Assembly (NCBI GenBank): GCA_946061795.1
Contig: CAMGSK010000016.1
Location: 1-15,463 of the forward strand
Source: an uncultured Elusimicrobium sp.
Lineage (GTDB): Bacteria > Elusimicrobiota > Elusimicrobia > Elusimicrobiales > Elusimicrobiaceae
Direction: 5' to 3'
DNA: 15,463 nt
How positions within the stretch are numbered: position 1 is the stretch's first letter; each line of letters opens with the position of its first letter. Shown one piece after another: positions 1 to 8,368 of the stretch. The position numbers were made by a program, and so were the translations under genes. The notes beneath the pieces were generated by a model. That model searched no databases. It was given only the letters and a program-made list of their open reading frames with translations, and had not been told where the DNA came from.

Positions 1-683
1 TCACCTGACTCCCCGCCGTATTTTTCTTTTAAATTTTCTTCAAAGAAGGTCTGCACCCGTTCTATGGCCAGCCGGCGGTTTTCTTCCGTTTTGACGATGC
101 CGTGCGGCACCTGTTTGGGCGTGAGTTCAAACTGGGGTTTGATAAGAAACACGATTTCGCTTTGCGCGGCCATGACCTTAAACAGCGGTTCCATAATCAT
201 CGTCAGCGAAATAAAAGACACATCCACCGCCGCGAACTGCGGCGCGGATTCAAACAAATCCGCCGTCATATATCGGGCATTGGTTTCGGGCTTGAAATGG
301 AAATTTTTATATCGGCGCATTTCGTCGGCCAGCTGGCCTTTGCCCACGTCCACGCCATAGACTTCTTTCGCCCCGGCCTGAATCATACAGTCGGAAAATC
401 CGCCCGTCGCCACGCCGATGTCCACGCATACTTTGTCTTTTATATCAATGTTCCACGCTTTCAGCGCGCCGGCCAGTTTTAAGCCGCCTCGTGAAACGTA
501 GGGACAGGATTTTTCTTTCAAAGACAGGATATCTTCCGGCAGAATCGTGCGGTCGGCCCGTGTGTCCGGCTGGCCGTTAACCAGCACTTCCCCGGCCATA
601 ATGCTGGCCTGGGCGCGGGTGCGGCTGGGGAAAAACCCCTGTTCCACCAGGGCCATGTCCAGGCGGAGTTTTTTATTGGGCAT
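1..683 (-). CDS. tlyA: TlyA-family rRNA 2'-O-methyltransferase (hemolysin A-like), 3' end outside the window
   Basis: The frame starts at the ATG complementary to 681-683 and stays open to the left edge, giving 227 residues; the family usually runs about 245-270, so a short C-terminus is missing. Residues 6-55 form an S4 RNA-binding domain. A Rossmann methyltransferase domain follows, with SAM motif VDIGVATGGFSD (87-98), DVSFISL (154-160) and LIKPQFE (180-186). Known family members methylate 2'-hydroxyls of 16S and/or 23S rRNA in the cytoplasm; some also show haemolytic activity, and the sequence cannot say which role applies. The start overlaps the end of xseB by 11 nt with only a weak ribosome site, so it is probably translated by coupling as the last visible gene of the pheS operon. 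Confidence 0.93.
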   Translation of the reverse strand, partial: MPNKKLRLDMALVEQGFFPSRTRAQASIMAGEVLVNGQPDTRADRTILPEDILSLKEKSCPYVSRGGLKLAGALKAWNIDIKDKVCVDIGVATGGFSDCMIQAGAKEVYGVDVGKGQLADEMRRYKNFHFKPETNARYMTADLFESAPQFAAVDVSFISLTMIMEPLFKVMAAQSEIVFLIKPQFELTPKQVPHGIVKTEENRRLAIERVQTFFEENLKEKYGGESG

Positions 684-924
684 CGTCGCTCTCGTTTGCG
701 TCGCCTTGCGGCGTGTCAAAAGGTTCGCTCAGCAGGGCCGCGCCTTTTTTCTTGAGCGCGACCACCTTAAACTTTACTTCCTGCAGCTGTTGGGTCAGTT
801 CTTTGGACAGCGTGACGCCTTCTTCAAACAGTTTGACCGAAGCGTCCAAGTCCGTTTGTTCTTCTTCCAGCTTGGCCACGATGTCTTCCAAGCGGTTTAA
901 TTTGTGTTCAAATCCGTTTTTCAT
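673..924 (-). CDS. xseB: Exodeoxyribonuclease VII small subunit
   Basis: This 83-residue protein has the XseB signature of an amphipathic helical hairpin: FEHKLNRLEDIVAKLEEEQ at 5-23, then LDASVKLFEEGVTLSKEL, followed by a polar Asp/Asn-rich tail. XseB binds the coiled coil of XseA in exonuclease VII, which degrades single-stranded DNA from both ends in cytoplasmic repair. The start overlaps the xseA stop in an ATGA arrangement, and a strong GGAGG lies 5 nt before the ATG, inside the xseA end. That suits stoichiometric production of the small subunit, several copies of which sit on each XseA in known enzymes. Length and position right after xseA are typical. Confidence 0.95.
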   Translation of the reverse strand: MKNGFEHKLNRLEDIVAKLEEEQTDLDASVKLFEEGVTLSKELTQQLQEVKFKVVALKKKGAALLSEPFDTPQGDANESDDAQ

Positions 925-2126
925 TTGACCTCCGCATGTATCATGCCGTCTTTGACCTGAATGTAAATGGTTTCTTGTTCCTGCGTTTGGCCGACGCGGG
1001 AAATTACCCGGCCTTCGGCGTTGCGCGTAATGCTGTAGCCGCGTCTCAGTACGGCAAAGGGACTCAAGGCGCTAAGTTTGTGTTCCAGCAGTTCCAGCCG
1101 TGTCTGCGCCGAGAGCAGGAGTTTTTCAAACGCGTTTTCCAGCGCGAGCATCAGCTCGTCCACGCGCTGTTCTTTTTCCTGCGTCAAGAGTTCCGGGCGT
1201 TTAAACACCCGGCTGCTGGTTGCCAGCTCCAGACGGGATTTTGCGCGTTCGTAAAACAGGCTGACGGACTGGAAAAGCCTCTTTTGCAGTTGGGCGATGT
1301 GTTCGGCCACGCCTTGCGCGTTTTGCACCACCAGTTCCGCCGCGGCGGAGGGGGTGGGAGCGCGCAAATCCGCCACAAAATCCGCAATAGTAAAATCTAT
1401 TTCGTGCCCGACGCAGGAAATCACCGGGATTTTGCTGGCGTAAATGGCGCGCGCGACGGGTTCTTCGTTAAACGCCCAAAGGTCTTCCATACTGCCGCCG
1501 CCGCGGCCCACCAGCAGCACGTCCGGCGCGGGCTTTAAGGCGTTTAAATCCGCAATCCCTTGCGCAATCTGTTCCGCCGCTCCTTCCCCCTGCACCAACG
1601 CCGGCGCAAGGATGACTTCCAGATTGGGGCTTCTGCGGCGCAGGACGGACAAGATGTCGCGTATGGCGGCCCCCGTGGGGGACGTCACCACGCCTACGCG
1701 GCGCGGAAAAGCGGGCAGCGGTTTTTTGTGCTCTTGGGCAAACAGGCCTTCGGCTTCCAGCTTCTTTTTGAGTTTTTCAAATTCTAAAAATAAGTTGCCT
1801 TTGTGCAGCGCTTCTGCGGTTTTGACGACGATTTGATACCGCCCCTGCTTGGCGTAGCAGGACAAATCCCCGAATACGCGCACTTGCACGCCTTCCTGCA
1901 AATCCATGCCGTTTTTACGCGCATCCCATTTAAACATTACGGCGGAAAGCAGTGCGTCGCGGTCTTTCAAATCAAAATAGACGTGTCCGCTGGAGGCTTC
2001 GCGCAGGCCGCTGATTTCTCCTTCCACAAACACGCCGCGGAACACCCCTTCCATCATTTGTTTAATGGCCAGGGTAATGGCGGTGACGGAAAAAACCTGT
2101 CCTCTGAACGGAGCTTCGGGTTCCAT
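921..2126 (-). CDS. xseA: Exodeoxyribonuclease VII large subunit
   Basis: The protein has 401 residues, somewhat shorter than the roughly 450 of the E. coli and Bacillus forms. An N-terminal OB-fold (about 8-105) binds single-stranded DNA. The catalytic core carries the family motifs VGVVTSPTGAAIRD (144-157), GRGGGSMEDLWAFNEE (207-222), PVISCVGHEIDFTI (234-247) and ADLRAPTPSAAAE (252-264). A charged coiled coil for XseB binding follows, and the C-terminus is the usual short beta-rich piece with LRRGYSIT. It is the nuclease subunit of exonuclease VII. Its ATG directly abuts the rarA stop codon, with AAAGGA 6 nt upstream, so it is tightly coupled to rarA. The small size probably reflects a shorter coiled coil; no catalytic motif is missing. 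Confidence 0.96.
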   Translation of the reverse strand: MEPEAPFRGQVFSVTAITLAIKQMMEGVFRGVFVEGEISGLREASSGHVYFDLKDRDALLSAVMFKWDARKNGMDLQEGVQVRVFGDLSCYAKQGRYQIVVKTAEALHKGNLFLEFEKLKKKLEAEGLFAQEHKKPLPAFPRRVGVVTSPTGAAIRDILSVLRRRSPNLEVILAPALVQGEGAAEQIAQGIADLNALKPAPDVLLVGRGGGSMEDLWAFNEEPVARAIYASKIPVISCVGHEIDFTIADFVADLRAPTPSAAAELVVQNAQGVAEHIAQLQKRLFQSVSLFYERAKSRLELATSSRVFKRPELLTQEKEQRVDELMLALENAFEKLLLSAQTRLELLEHKLSALSPFAVLRRGYSITRNAEGRVISRVGQTQEQETIYIQVKDGMIHAEVK

Positions 2127-3371
2127 TTATTGTCCTTTTATTTTTTTCAGCCGCTCTATCAGAGGGCCTTCTTTGCCTTGGGAAGTGGGGTGAAAAAATT
2201 GCACCGGGTCTGGCATGTATTGCTGTTTGACGTAATGGTTGGGGTAGTCGTGCGCGTATTTGTAGCCTTGGTTCTTGCCGCCGGAGCGCAAATGGTCCGG
2301 CACGCGGCGCAGTTTGCCTTCGCGCACTTCTTTGAGCGCGGCGTCTATGGCCAGATAAGCAGAGTTGCTTTTGGGCGCGCAGGCCACGTAAATGGCCGCG
2401 TGCGCCAGCGGAATGCGCACTTCCGGCATACCCAGCACTTCGGCGGATTTAAAAGCGGCTTGCGCAATCATTAAGGCGGCCGGTTCGGCCAGCCCCACGT
2501 CTTCGCTGGCGCAAATCAAAATGCGCCGCGCGATGAAGCGCGGGTCTTCCCCGCTTTCCAGCATGCGGGCCAGCCAGTACACGGCGGCGTCTGGGTCGGA
2601 GCCGCGCATAGATTTGATAAAGGCGGAAATAACGTCATAATGTTCATCGCCTTTTTTGTCATAATTAAGGTGACGCTTTTGGATGCATTCTTTGGCGGCG
2701 GGCAAATCCACTTGTTTGAGGCCGTTTGCGTCCGGCTCCGTGGTCAGGGAAGCGATTTCCAACGCGTTGAGCATTTTGCGGCCGTCGCCGTTGGCCTGGG
2801 TGATGAAATATTGCGCAGCTTCGTCGGTAAGGCTGACGCGTTCTTTGTCCGCCGCGCGCAGCAGAATTTTGCGTAAATCTTTGTCTTCCAGCGGTTTAAA
2901 TTCAAATACGGAAAAGCGTGAAAGCAGTGCGCTGTTGACGTAAAAATACGGGTTTTCCGTGGTAATGCCGATGAGAATTACGTCCCCGCGTTCCACGCTG
3001 GGCAGCAGGACATCCTGCTGGGTTTTATTGAAGTGGTGTATTTCGTCCAAAATAAGCAGGGTGCGCCGCTCTTCAAAGGAAGGCGTGCGCATGCGTTCTT
3101 TGGCTTCGGCCAGCACTTTTTTCAGGTCCGCCACGCCCGCGGCGGCGGCGTTGAGCTCCACCACGTGCGCCTGCGTACGGCTGGCCACGTAACGCGCGGT
3201 GGCCGTTTTGCCGCAGCCCGGCGGCCCGAAAAACACGGCGGATTTGAGCGTGTCCGTCTCCAGCAGGCGGCGCAGCATTTTTCCCTCGCCCAGCAGATGC
3301 GGCTGTCCGGCGAAGTCTTCAATGCTTTTCGGGGCCTGTCTGGCGGCCAGGGGCATGAAATCGTCTTGCAT
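2127..3371 (-). CDS. rarA: RarA/MgsA-type AAA+ ATPase (replication-associated recombination protein A)
   Basis: This 414-residue AAA+ protein has Walker A GPPGCGKT (49-56), Walker B LLILDE (105-110), a sensor-1 region with GITTENP (135-141) and arginine finger SRF (151-153). The C-terminal half carries the typical MgsA segments, for example [19 protein letters not shown] and [13 protein letters not shown]. Known family members (RarA, MgsA, eukaryotic WRNIP1) are clamp-loader-like tetramers acting at stalled replication forks. The start lies 4 nt after the zapA stop with no clear Shine-Dalgarno, so translation is probably coupled. Its position just upstream of the xseAB nuclease genes puts several DNA-maintenance functions on one transcript. 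A RuvB assignment is rejected because the C-terminus matches RarA. Confidence 0.95.
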   Translation of the reverse strand: MQDDFMPLAARQAPKSIEDFAGQPHLLGEGKMLRRLLETDTLKSAVFFGPPGCGKTATARYVASRTQAHVVELNAAAAGVADLKKVLAEAKERMRTPSFEERRTLLILDEIHHFNKTQQDVLLPSVERGDVILIGITTENPYFYVNSALLSRFSVFEFKPLEDKDLRKILLRAADKERVSLTDEAAQYFITQANGDGRKMLNALEIASLTTEPDANGLKQVDLPAAKECIQKRHLNYDKKGDEHYDVISAFIKSMRGSDPDAAVYWLARMLESGEDPRFIARRILICASEDVGLAEPAALMIAQAAFKSAEVLGMPEVRIPLAHAAIYVACAPKSNSAYLAIDAALKEVREGKLRRVPDHLRSGGKNQGYKYAHDYPNHYVKQQYMPDPVQFFHPTSQGKEGPLIERLKKIKGQ

Positions 3372-3375
3372 AAAT

Positions 3376-3672
3376 TTATTTGGAAGCGTTTAAAACGCTT
3401 TGCAGTTTGTTAACCAACTGTTCCACGCGTCCCGCGTCTTCTTTTTGGCGGCCGCCTTCGGCTTGCTCTTTTAGGTAAGCGTCAGCGGCGAATTTCAGCG
3501 CGACGACCAACGCCTGTTTAAGCGTGTCAATGACGTCGTCTTCTTCCTGCAGGCGTTTCATTTCCCGTTCCACTTTGGCGGCCAAATCGGCTATTTCCAC
3601 GTAGCCGAGCTCCGGGATTTCCACGTCCACGGGGATTTTTTTGATTTCTACGCTTACGGTGTTTTTGGCCAT
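3376..3672 (-). CDS. zapA: ZapA-family cell division protein
   Basis: The 98-residue protein has the ZapA layout: an N-terminal beta region (VSVEIKKIPVDVEIPE), a conserved helix (IADLAAKVEREMKRLQEED) and a long C-terminal helix suited to a coiled-coil dimer or tetramer. ZapA binds FtsZ in the cytoplasm and bundles protofilaments at the division ring. Length is typical. The ATG follows the stop of the upstream coiled-coil gene by 6 nt without a visible ribosome site, implying coupling. zapA near pheT is a familiar arrangement in several phyla, which supports the call. Small coiled-coil proteins are easily confused, so a little doubt remains. Confidence 0.87.
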   Translation of the reverse strand: MAKNTVSVEIKKIPVDVEIPELGYVEIADLAAKVEREMKRLQEEDDVIDTLKQALVVALKFAADAYLKEQAEGGRQKEDAGRVEQLVNKLQSVLNASK

Positions 3673-3678
3673 AGGTTT

Positions 3679-3939
3679 TTACAGTAAATCGTCTTTTTCT
3701 TCGTTGGCGCGCGCGATTTCTTTTTCCAGGCGCGTTTCCAGCTTTTTCAGGACGGAAACGGCGTTGCGTTTCCATTCGCGCAGGGCTTTGAGCTCGCTTT
3801 CGTTTTCTTTCAGGCGCGCAACGGTTTCCTCTTGCGAGCGGATTTTTTGGCGCAAAGCGGCCGCTTCGCGCTCCTGCGTTTGCAGGCGCGCGGCGGCTTG
3901 CGAGACCAAAAGTTCCAGCTGCTTGAGTTTCTCTTGCAT
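3679..3939 (-). CDS. Small coiled-coil protein between pheT and zapA (possible ZapB-like division factor)
   Basis: This 86-residue protein is almost entirely a heptad-patterned helix: repeated Leu/Ala positions among Glu, Lys, Arg and Gln from the N-terminus (MQEKLKQLELLVSQAAARL) to about residue 80. It has no signal peptide, membrane segment or Cys. The start codon lies 1 nt after the pheT stop and zapA follows 6 nt downstream, so the gene is embedded in the operon and surely real. Placement before zapA, size and all-coil composition resemble ZapB, the ZapA-binding coiled coil known in proteobacteria. Coiled coils converge readily, so that role is inference; a structural or unrelated scaffold role is equally possible from sequence alone. 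Confidence 0.75.
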   Translation of the reverse strand: MQEKLKQLELLVSQAAARLQTQEREAAALRQKIRSQEETVARLKENESELKALREWKRNAVSVLKKLETRLEKEIARANEEKDDLL

Positions 3940-3940
3940 A

Positions 3941-6325
3941 TTATCTCAGTTCGGCTCCGGCTTTTTCATGCAAAGCCTGCACCAGCGCGTTGAAAGCGTC
4001 GTCGGTTTCTTTGTCCTTAAGCGTGCGGTCCGGTGCGGAGAAAGCCAGCGTAAACGTCAGGCTCTTTTTGTCCGCCGGCACGTGTTCCCCTTCGTACAAA
4101 TCCATCAAGTCAAAACGCAGTGCGACGGACAGCGGCGTATTTTCCAGTATGGCTTTGATGTCGGCATACGAAGTCTGTTTGTTGACCAGTACGGACAAAT
4201 CGCGCAAAGACGGCGGGAACTGCGCCACGGCCTTGGCCGGGCGGAAGAGCTGCGCGTTAAAAGATTTTTCCAGCGGTTTGAGAGAAAGCTCAAACGCCAG
4301 CGCGTCTTCGGCTTTCAAGCCGTTGTTTTTGAGCGTCAGCGGGTGCAATGCGCCGAATACGCCGGCTTTTTTGCCGTTGACCAGTACGTCCATACAAATT
4401 TTGGGGTGCATATAGACGGGCGCATTTTGAGACGGAACAAAAGAAACCGCGTCAAAATCTTTGAGCAGCTCTTGCATGACGCCTTTTAAGAAAAAGAAGT
4501 CCGGTTTGTCCGCTTGTCCCTGGAAAAACGGGCGGCCCGTCAGGCGGCCGCAGAGAACGCCGGAAACGGTGTAAGTCTCGGCGGGGAAGCCTTTGGCCAG
4601 CGCAAACGTGCGGGTGGCTTCAAACAAAGCCAAATCTGCGCTGCCGCGCCGTTGGTTAAACTCCGCGTTTTTAAGCAGGGAGGGCAGCAGCGTCGGCCGC
4701 AGGTAATCCCAGCCTTTGGCCATGGCGTTTTTGATTTTGACGGCATTTTTAGGTTCAAAACCGAAAGCCGCCAGTTCTTTTTCCCCTAAAAAGTCAATAT
4801 TTTTGCATTCAAAAAAACCCAGGGAGGCCAATTTGTTGCTGAAAATTTCCAGCAGGTCCACCCCTTTGGGATTGTCGGAGAATCCGACGAAAGCGCGGGA
4901 GTCTCCGGCCGGAATTTGGTCAAATCCGGCAAAGCGGGCGGCTTCTTCGGCCAGGTCCCAGCGGTGGTTTAAATCGCGGCGGTGAGAGGGGGCCTGAAAG
5001 GTCCATTCTGCTCCGGACGCGTCAAAATGCAAAGCCAAGCGGGAGAAAATGTCTTTCAGCGTTTCATCCGCGATGTCCGTCCCCAAAATGCCGTTAATTT
5101 GCGCGGGAGTAAAGCGCACGACGGGGTTAACATATTCAGAAGGATAAACGTCCCGAATTTCGGACGGCGTGCCTCCGCAGGCGGCGACAAACAGTTCCGT
5201 CGCGCGTTTCAAGGCCGTTTCCGTCATGCCGATATCCGCTCCGCGTTCAAAACGTTGGGAAGAATCGGACGAGACGGCGTATTTTTTGGAGGTTTTGTTG
5301 ACGGTCGGTGCGTCAAAATACGCTGATTCAATAAAAATATCTTGCGTGTTTTCTTTGATGCCGCTGTTTTGCCCGCCCATTACGCCGGCGAGTGCGGTGG
5401 CTTTCTGTTGATCGCCGATCATCAGCGCGTTTTCGTCCAGCGTCAGTTCGCGTCCGTCCAACAGCGTGAACTTTTCGCCGTTTTCCGCCCGGCGCACGAC
5501 GATGACGTCTCCGTCAATTTCGTTGCGGTCAAACGCATGCAGCGGCTGGCCCAGTTCAAACATCACGTAATTGGTGACGTCCACCAGCGCATTTTTGGGG
5601 TTTAAACCCATAGCCGACAGGCGTTCTTTGATGAGTTCCGGCGATTCGGCGTTTTTTACGCCGCGGATTAAACGGCCGCTGTAGCGGGGGCAGGCTTTCT
5701 CGTCGCGTACTTCCACGCGCAGACTTTCCCCTTGCCCCGGAAAATCTTTGATTTGCGGCATATGCACGGGCAGATTAAGAAGCGCGGAGAGTTCGCGCGC
5801 CACGCCCAAATGGGACAGCAGGTCCGGGCGGTTGGAGGTGATTTCCAGGTCAAACAGCGCGTCGGATTTGCCGTATAGGGAGCGTACGTCCGTTCCCAGC
5901 GGGATGTTTTCATCCAACACCAAAATGCCGCGCGCGCGGGTGTTGGTCAGACCCAATTCATCGGAAGAACAAATCATGCCTTCGCTGACCACGCCGCGTA
6001 TTTTGGCGGGGCCCAATACGTTTTTGCCCAAGCGCGCGCCCACGCGGGCCAGAGGCACCTTTTGCCCGACGGCTACATTCGGTGCGCCGCACACCACGCG
6101 CTGCGTTTTTCCGCCGCCCAGGTCCAGCGTGACCAAGTGCAGGTGGTCAGAGTCCGGGTGGTTCTCTATTTGGATGATTTGGGCGACGTTTACGCCTTCA
6201 AAATCCGCGCCTTTCTTTTCCACGGAGGCCACTTCAATGCCCAGCTCCGTGAATTTTTGGGCCAGTTCTTCCGGCGTCAGGTCTATGTCTATAAAATCTT
6301 TTAACCAGCTGTATAGTATTTTCAT
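3941..6325 (-). CDS. pheT: Phenylalanine--tRNA ligase beta subunit
   Basis: The protein has 794 residues, the normal length for bacterial PheT. Domains in order are an N-terminal segment (MKILYSWLKDFIDIDL), an EMAP-type tRNA-binding domain (about 43-150, with HPDSDHLH and VVCGAPNV), the B3/B4 editing domain after EITSNRPDLLSHLGVARELS (161-180), a B5 domain, the catalytic-like core and a C-terminal FDX-ACB anticodon-binding domain (about the last 95 residues). It forms the alpha2-beta2 synthetase with PheS and hydrolyses misacylated Tyr-tRNA(Phe). Translation starts 9 nt after the pheS stop with a good AAGGACAAGG ribosome site overlapping that stop. The gene is complete and shows no missing block. 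Confidence 0.97.
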   Translation of the reverse strand: MKILYSWLKDFIDIDLTPEELAQKFTELGIEVASVEKKGADFEGVNVAQIIQIENHPDSDHLHLVTLDLGGGKTQRVVCGAPNVAVGQKVPLARVGARLGKNVLGPAKIRGVVSEGMICSSDELGLTNTRARGILVLDENIPLGTDVRSLYGKSDALFDLEITSNRPDLLSHLGVARELSALLNLPVHMPQIKDFPGQGESLRVEVRDEKACPRYSGRLIRGVKNAESPELIKERLSAMGLNPKNALVDVTNYVMFELGQPLHAFDRNEIDGDVIVVRRAENGEKFTLLDGRELTLDENALMIGDQQKATALAGVMGGQNSGIKENTQDIFIESAYFDAPTVNKTSKKYAVSSDSSQRFERGADIGMTETALKRATELFVAACGGTPSEIRDVYPSEYVNPVVRFTPAQINGILGTDIADETLKDIFSRLALHFDASGAEWTFQAPSHRRDLNHRWDLAEEAARFAGFDQIPAGDSRAFVGFSDNPKGVDLLEIFSNKLASLGFFECKNIDFLGEKELAAFGFEPKNAVKIKNAMAKGWDYLRPTLLPSLLKNAEFNQRRGSADLALFEATRTFALAKGFPAETYTVSGVLCGRLTGRPFFQGQADKPDFFFLKGVMQELLKDFDAVSFVPSQNAPVYMHPKICMDVLVNGKKAGVFGALHPLTLKNNGLKAEDALAFELSLKPLEKSFNAQLFRPAKAVAQFPPSLRDLSVLVNKQTSYADIKAILENTPLSVALRFDLMDLYEGEHVPADKKSLTFTLAFSAPDRTLKDKETDDAFNALVQALHEKAGAELR

Positions 6326-6334
6326 GCCTTGTCC

Positions 6335-7381
6335 TTAAAATTGGTTTAAAATGCGCAGGTCGTTTTCATAAAACGTGCGGATGTCGTTGATGTTCATCAT
6401 CATCATGGCCAGGCGTTCTACTCCCATGCCGAAAGCGTAGCCGCTGTAAACCTCGGGGTCAATGCCGCAGTTTTTAAGCACGTTGGGGTGCACTACGCCG
6501 GAGCCGAGCATTTCAATCCAGCCCGTTCCTTTGCATATGTTGCAGCCTTTGCCCCCGCAGAAAACGCATTTTACGTCCACTTCCGCGCTGGGTTCGGTAA
6601 ACGGGAAAAAGGAAGGGCGGAAGCGAATTTCCGTTTTGTCGCCCAAGAGGCCTTTCATAAAAGCGGACAGATCCCGTTTGAGGTCGGCCATGCTGACGTT
6701 TTTATCCACGTACAGCCCTTCTATTTGGTGAAAGACGGGGCTGTGGGTGGCGTCCAAGCTGTCGTTGCGGAATACGCGACCGGGGGCCATGATGCGTATG
6801 GGCGGTTTGTGTTTTTCCATAAAGCGGCTTTGCACGTTAGAGGTGTGTGTGCGCAGCACCATGGAAAGAGGGGAGCCCGTCTGCGCAAAGAACGTGTCCT
6901 GCGCGTCGCGCGCCGGGTGGTGTTTGGGGATGTTGAGCATGTCAAAATTATGCTTTTCGTCTTCCACCCACGGGCCTTCCGCCCAAGTAAAGCCCAGTTT
7001 GGACAAAATGTCCGTCATGCGTTTTTGCGCAACGGAAAGCGGATGGCGCCGTCCGGCGGCCAAAGGCCGGGCGGGCAAGGTCAAATCCAGTTCCACGCGG
7101 TTTAGCGTCTCGTTCATCTCCCGGGCGGCCAAAGCGGCGGTTTTTTTATCCAGAGCGTCGTTGAGGGCGGCTTTTAACGCGTTGCCGGCCGGACCGGCGG
7201 TTTTCTTTTCCTCAATGGAAAAATCTTTGAGATTTTTCAAAAGTTCGGTCAGTGCGCCTTTGCGGCCCAAAGCAGCCACGCGCAACTCTTCCACGGACGC
7301 CAAATCGGCCGCGGAGGAAATTTTATCGGTGTATTCCCGCTCAATTTCGGAGCAGGCGTTTTGAAATTCTTGCAGAGTCAT
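6335..7381 (-). CDS. pheS: Phenylalanine--tRNA ligase alpha subunit
   Basis: The 348-residue protein begins with a helical coiled-coil tRNA-binding arm (about 1-90), followed by a class II synthetase core. Motif 2 is visible as RVFRND followed by THSPVFHQIEGL (202-222), and motif 3 as GMGVERLAM (318-326). FPFTEPSAEVDV (259-270) lines the Phe pocket, and a four-Cys knuckle (C272, C275, C280, C283) sits next to GWIEMLGSGVVHPNVL; such knuckles are common in many bacterial PheS. PheS attaches Phe to tRNA(Phe) together with PheT. It is the first gene of the long minus-strand operon, with a promoter 20-50 nt upstream and a very short leader lacking a strong Shine-Dalgarno. Confidence 0.97.
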   Translation of the reverse strand: MTLQEFQNACSEIEREYTDKISSAADLASVEELRVAALGRKGALTELLKNLKDFSIEEKKTAGPAGNALKAALNDALDKKTAALAAREMNETLNRVELDLTLPARPLAAGRRHPLSVAQKRMTDILSKLGFTWAEGPWVEDEKHNFDMLNIPKHHPARDAQDTFFAQTGSPLSMVLRTHTSNVQSRFMEKHKPPIRIMAPGRVFRNDSLDATHSPVFHQIEGLYVDKNVSMADLKRDLSAFMKGLLGDKTEIRFRPSFFPFTEPSAEVDVKCVFCGGKGCNICKGTGWIEMLGSGVVHPNVLKNCGIDPEVYSGYAFGMGVERLAMMMMNINDIRTFYENDLRILNQF

Positions 7382-7400
7382 AGATACTATATTCTACTTT

Positions 7401-7431
7401 ATTATAGGCCCTTGGCGGCAATATTTAACAA
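7401..7431 (-). promoter_or_regulatory. Promoter of the pheS operon
   Basis: On the minus strand a perfect TATAAT (complement of 7401-7406) lies 19 nt downstream of TTGTTA (complement of 7426-7431). The predicted start is near 7394, leaving a leader of only about 12 nt before the pheS ATG. There is no room for a Phe leader peptide or T-box, so classical pheST attenuation is absent here. The -35 match and the 19-nt spacer are imperfect. Confidence 0.65.
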
Positions 7432-7453
7432 ATGTTGTGAGGTTTGCCGCTAC

Positions 7454-7481
7454 AAAAAACCGCCTTTTCAAAGGCGGTTTG
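7454..7481 (-). terminator. Intrinsic terminator of the yjbQ-like/thioesterase unit
   Basis: On the minus strand the perfect inverted repeat AACCGCCTTT / AAAGGCGGTT with a 2-nt loop is followed by a run of T residues. It starts 6 nt after the thioesterase stop codon and separates this unit from the pheS promoter downstream on the same strand. Confidence 0.88.
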
Positions 7482-7486
7482 GAAAT

Positions 7487-7867
7487 TCAGCGCGTCATGG
7501 CGGCTTTTACGTCAGCGTCCATGGGTACGGGCATGCCGGTTTTGTCCACGCACACCAAGGTGGTCTTTCCTTTGGTGCACAGGCGGCCGTGCTGGTTGGT
7601 AATGACGTTTTCAAACACGATTTTAATGTCGGAAATTTCCAACACCTTCGTGTTTATGTCTATGACGTCGCCGTAGCGGACGGAATACTTATATTCCACT
7701 TCCTGCCGGGCCACTACGAAGTATAACCCTCTTTCCATCAGGGCGGGCACGGAAAAACCTTTTTCGGCCATATAAAGCGTGCGGGCCTCTTCAAAATATT
7801 TTAAATAGTTGGCGTAATACACCACGTTTCCGCAGTCGGTGTCATGATAAAAAATGGTTTTTTGCAT
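7487..7867 (-). CDS. YbgC/4HBT-type acyl-CoA thioesterase
   Basis: The 126-residue protein has the single hotdog fold of YbgC/FadM-type thioesterases. The signature YHDTDCGNVVYYANYLKYFE occupies residues 7-26, with the presumed catalytic Asp at 11, followed by strands such as VEYKYSVRYGDVIDI and LCTKGKTTLVCVD. Family members hydrolyse short- to long-chain acyl-CoA thioesters in the cytoplasm as tetramers; in proteobacteria YbgC sits with tol-pal, a link not seen here. Many relatives have His after G-V-V-Y, whereas this one has Tyr18, so specificity may differ. The ATG lies 2 nt after the upstream gene's stop, with GGGGA serving as ribosome site. A strong terminator follows. Confidence 0.88.
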   Translation of the reverse strand: MQKTIFYHDTDCGNVVYYANYLKYFEEARTLYMAEKGFSVPALMERGLYFVVARQEVEYKYSVRYGDVIDINTKVLEISDIKIVFENVITNQHGRLCTKGKTTLVCVDKTGMPVPMDADVKAAMTR

Positions 7868-7869
7868 AA

Positions 7870-8286
7870 TTATTCCCCGATAATTTTAATTAAAATCCGT
7901 TTGTTTCTTTGCCCGTCAAATTCCCCGTAGAAAATGGTTTCCCACGGGCCGAAATCCAGCCGTCCGTTTGTGACGGCCACCACCACTTCCCGCCCTAGCA
8001 GGGTACGTTTGAGGTGGGCGTCGCCGTTATCCTCTCCCGTCAGGTTGTGCTGGTATTTGTCTATGCCATAAGGGGCGAGCTCTTCCGTCCAGCGCAAAAA
8101 GTCGGCGTGCAGGCCGCGTTCGTTGTCGTTGATGAAAACGGACGAAGTGATATGCATGGAATTGACCAAGCACAATCCTTCGCGTATGCCGCTTTTTGCC
8201 AGAGCGCGTTCCACTTGCGGCGTAATGTTGACCACGTCATAACGTTTGTCCGTACAAACGGTCAAATATTCGGTGTGTGATTTCAT
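7870..8286 (-). CDS. YjbQ/UPF0047 family protein
   Basis: The 138-residue protein matches UPF0047 over its whole length: [20 protein letters not shown] (37-56), [16 protein letters not shown] (78-93), [11 protein letters not shown] (108-118), GEFDG (121-125) and the C-terminal KIIGE. Conserved His45, His80 and His91 cluster in the trimeric fold known for the family and could bind a metal. E. coli YjbQ has been reported to have weak thiamin-phosphate-synthase activity, but the real physiological role is unsettled and nothing in this context is thiamin-related. It is the first gene of a two-gene unit with the thioesterase. The -10 box lies just 6 nt before the ATG and there is no Shine-Dalgarno, so the mRNA may be leaderless. 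Confidence 0.9.
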   Translation of the reverse strand: MKSHTEYLTVCTDKRYDVVNITPQVERALAKSGIREGLCLVNSMHITSSVFINDNERGLHADFLRWTEELAPYGIDKYQHNLTGEDNGDAHLKRTLLGREVVVAVTNGRLDFGPWETIFYGEFDGQRNKRILIKIIGE

Positions 8287-8292
8287 ATATAA

Positions 8293-8321
8293 ACTATACC
8301 AAATCCGTTTCTCCGCGCCAA
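8293..8321 (-). promoter_or_regulatory. Promoter of the yjbQ-like gene, apparently leaderless
   Basis: The minus strand carries TTGGCG (complement of 8316-8321), a 17-nt spacer and TATAGT (complement of 8293-8298). Only 6 nt separate the -10 from the ATG at 8286, so transcription would start at about the A of the start codon. It is divergent from the promoter at 8332-8362 and next to it. Confidence 0.6.
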
Positions 8322-8331
8322 AACCGAAGAA

Positions 8332-8362
8332 TTGCCAGCGGACGGAATTTATTTGTTAAAAT
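8332..8362 (+). promoter_or_regulatory. Promoter of the 8369 membrane-protein gene, apparently leaderless
   Basis: TTGCCA (8332-8337) and TAAAAT (8357-8362) are separated by 19 nt. The -10 ends 6 nt before the ATG at 8369 and no Shine-Dalgarno is present, as in the divergent neighbour. The spacer is longer than ideal. Confidence 0.45.
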
Positions 8363-8368
8363 GTTTTT

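Noticed and set aside
7382..7453. Phe leader peptide or T-box controlling pheST
   Set aside because: The promoter leaves a leader of about 12 nt, and the only hairpin with T residues belongs to the upstream thioesterase unit.
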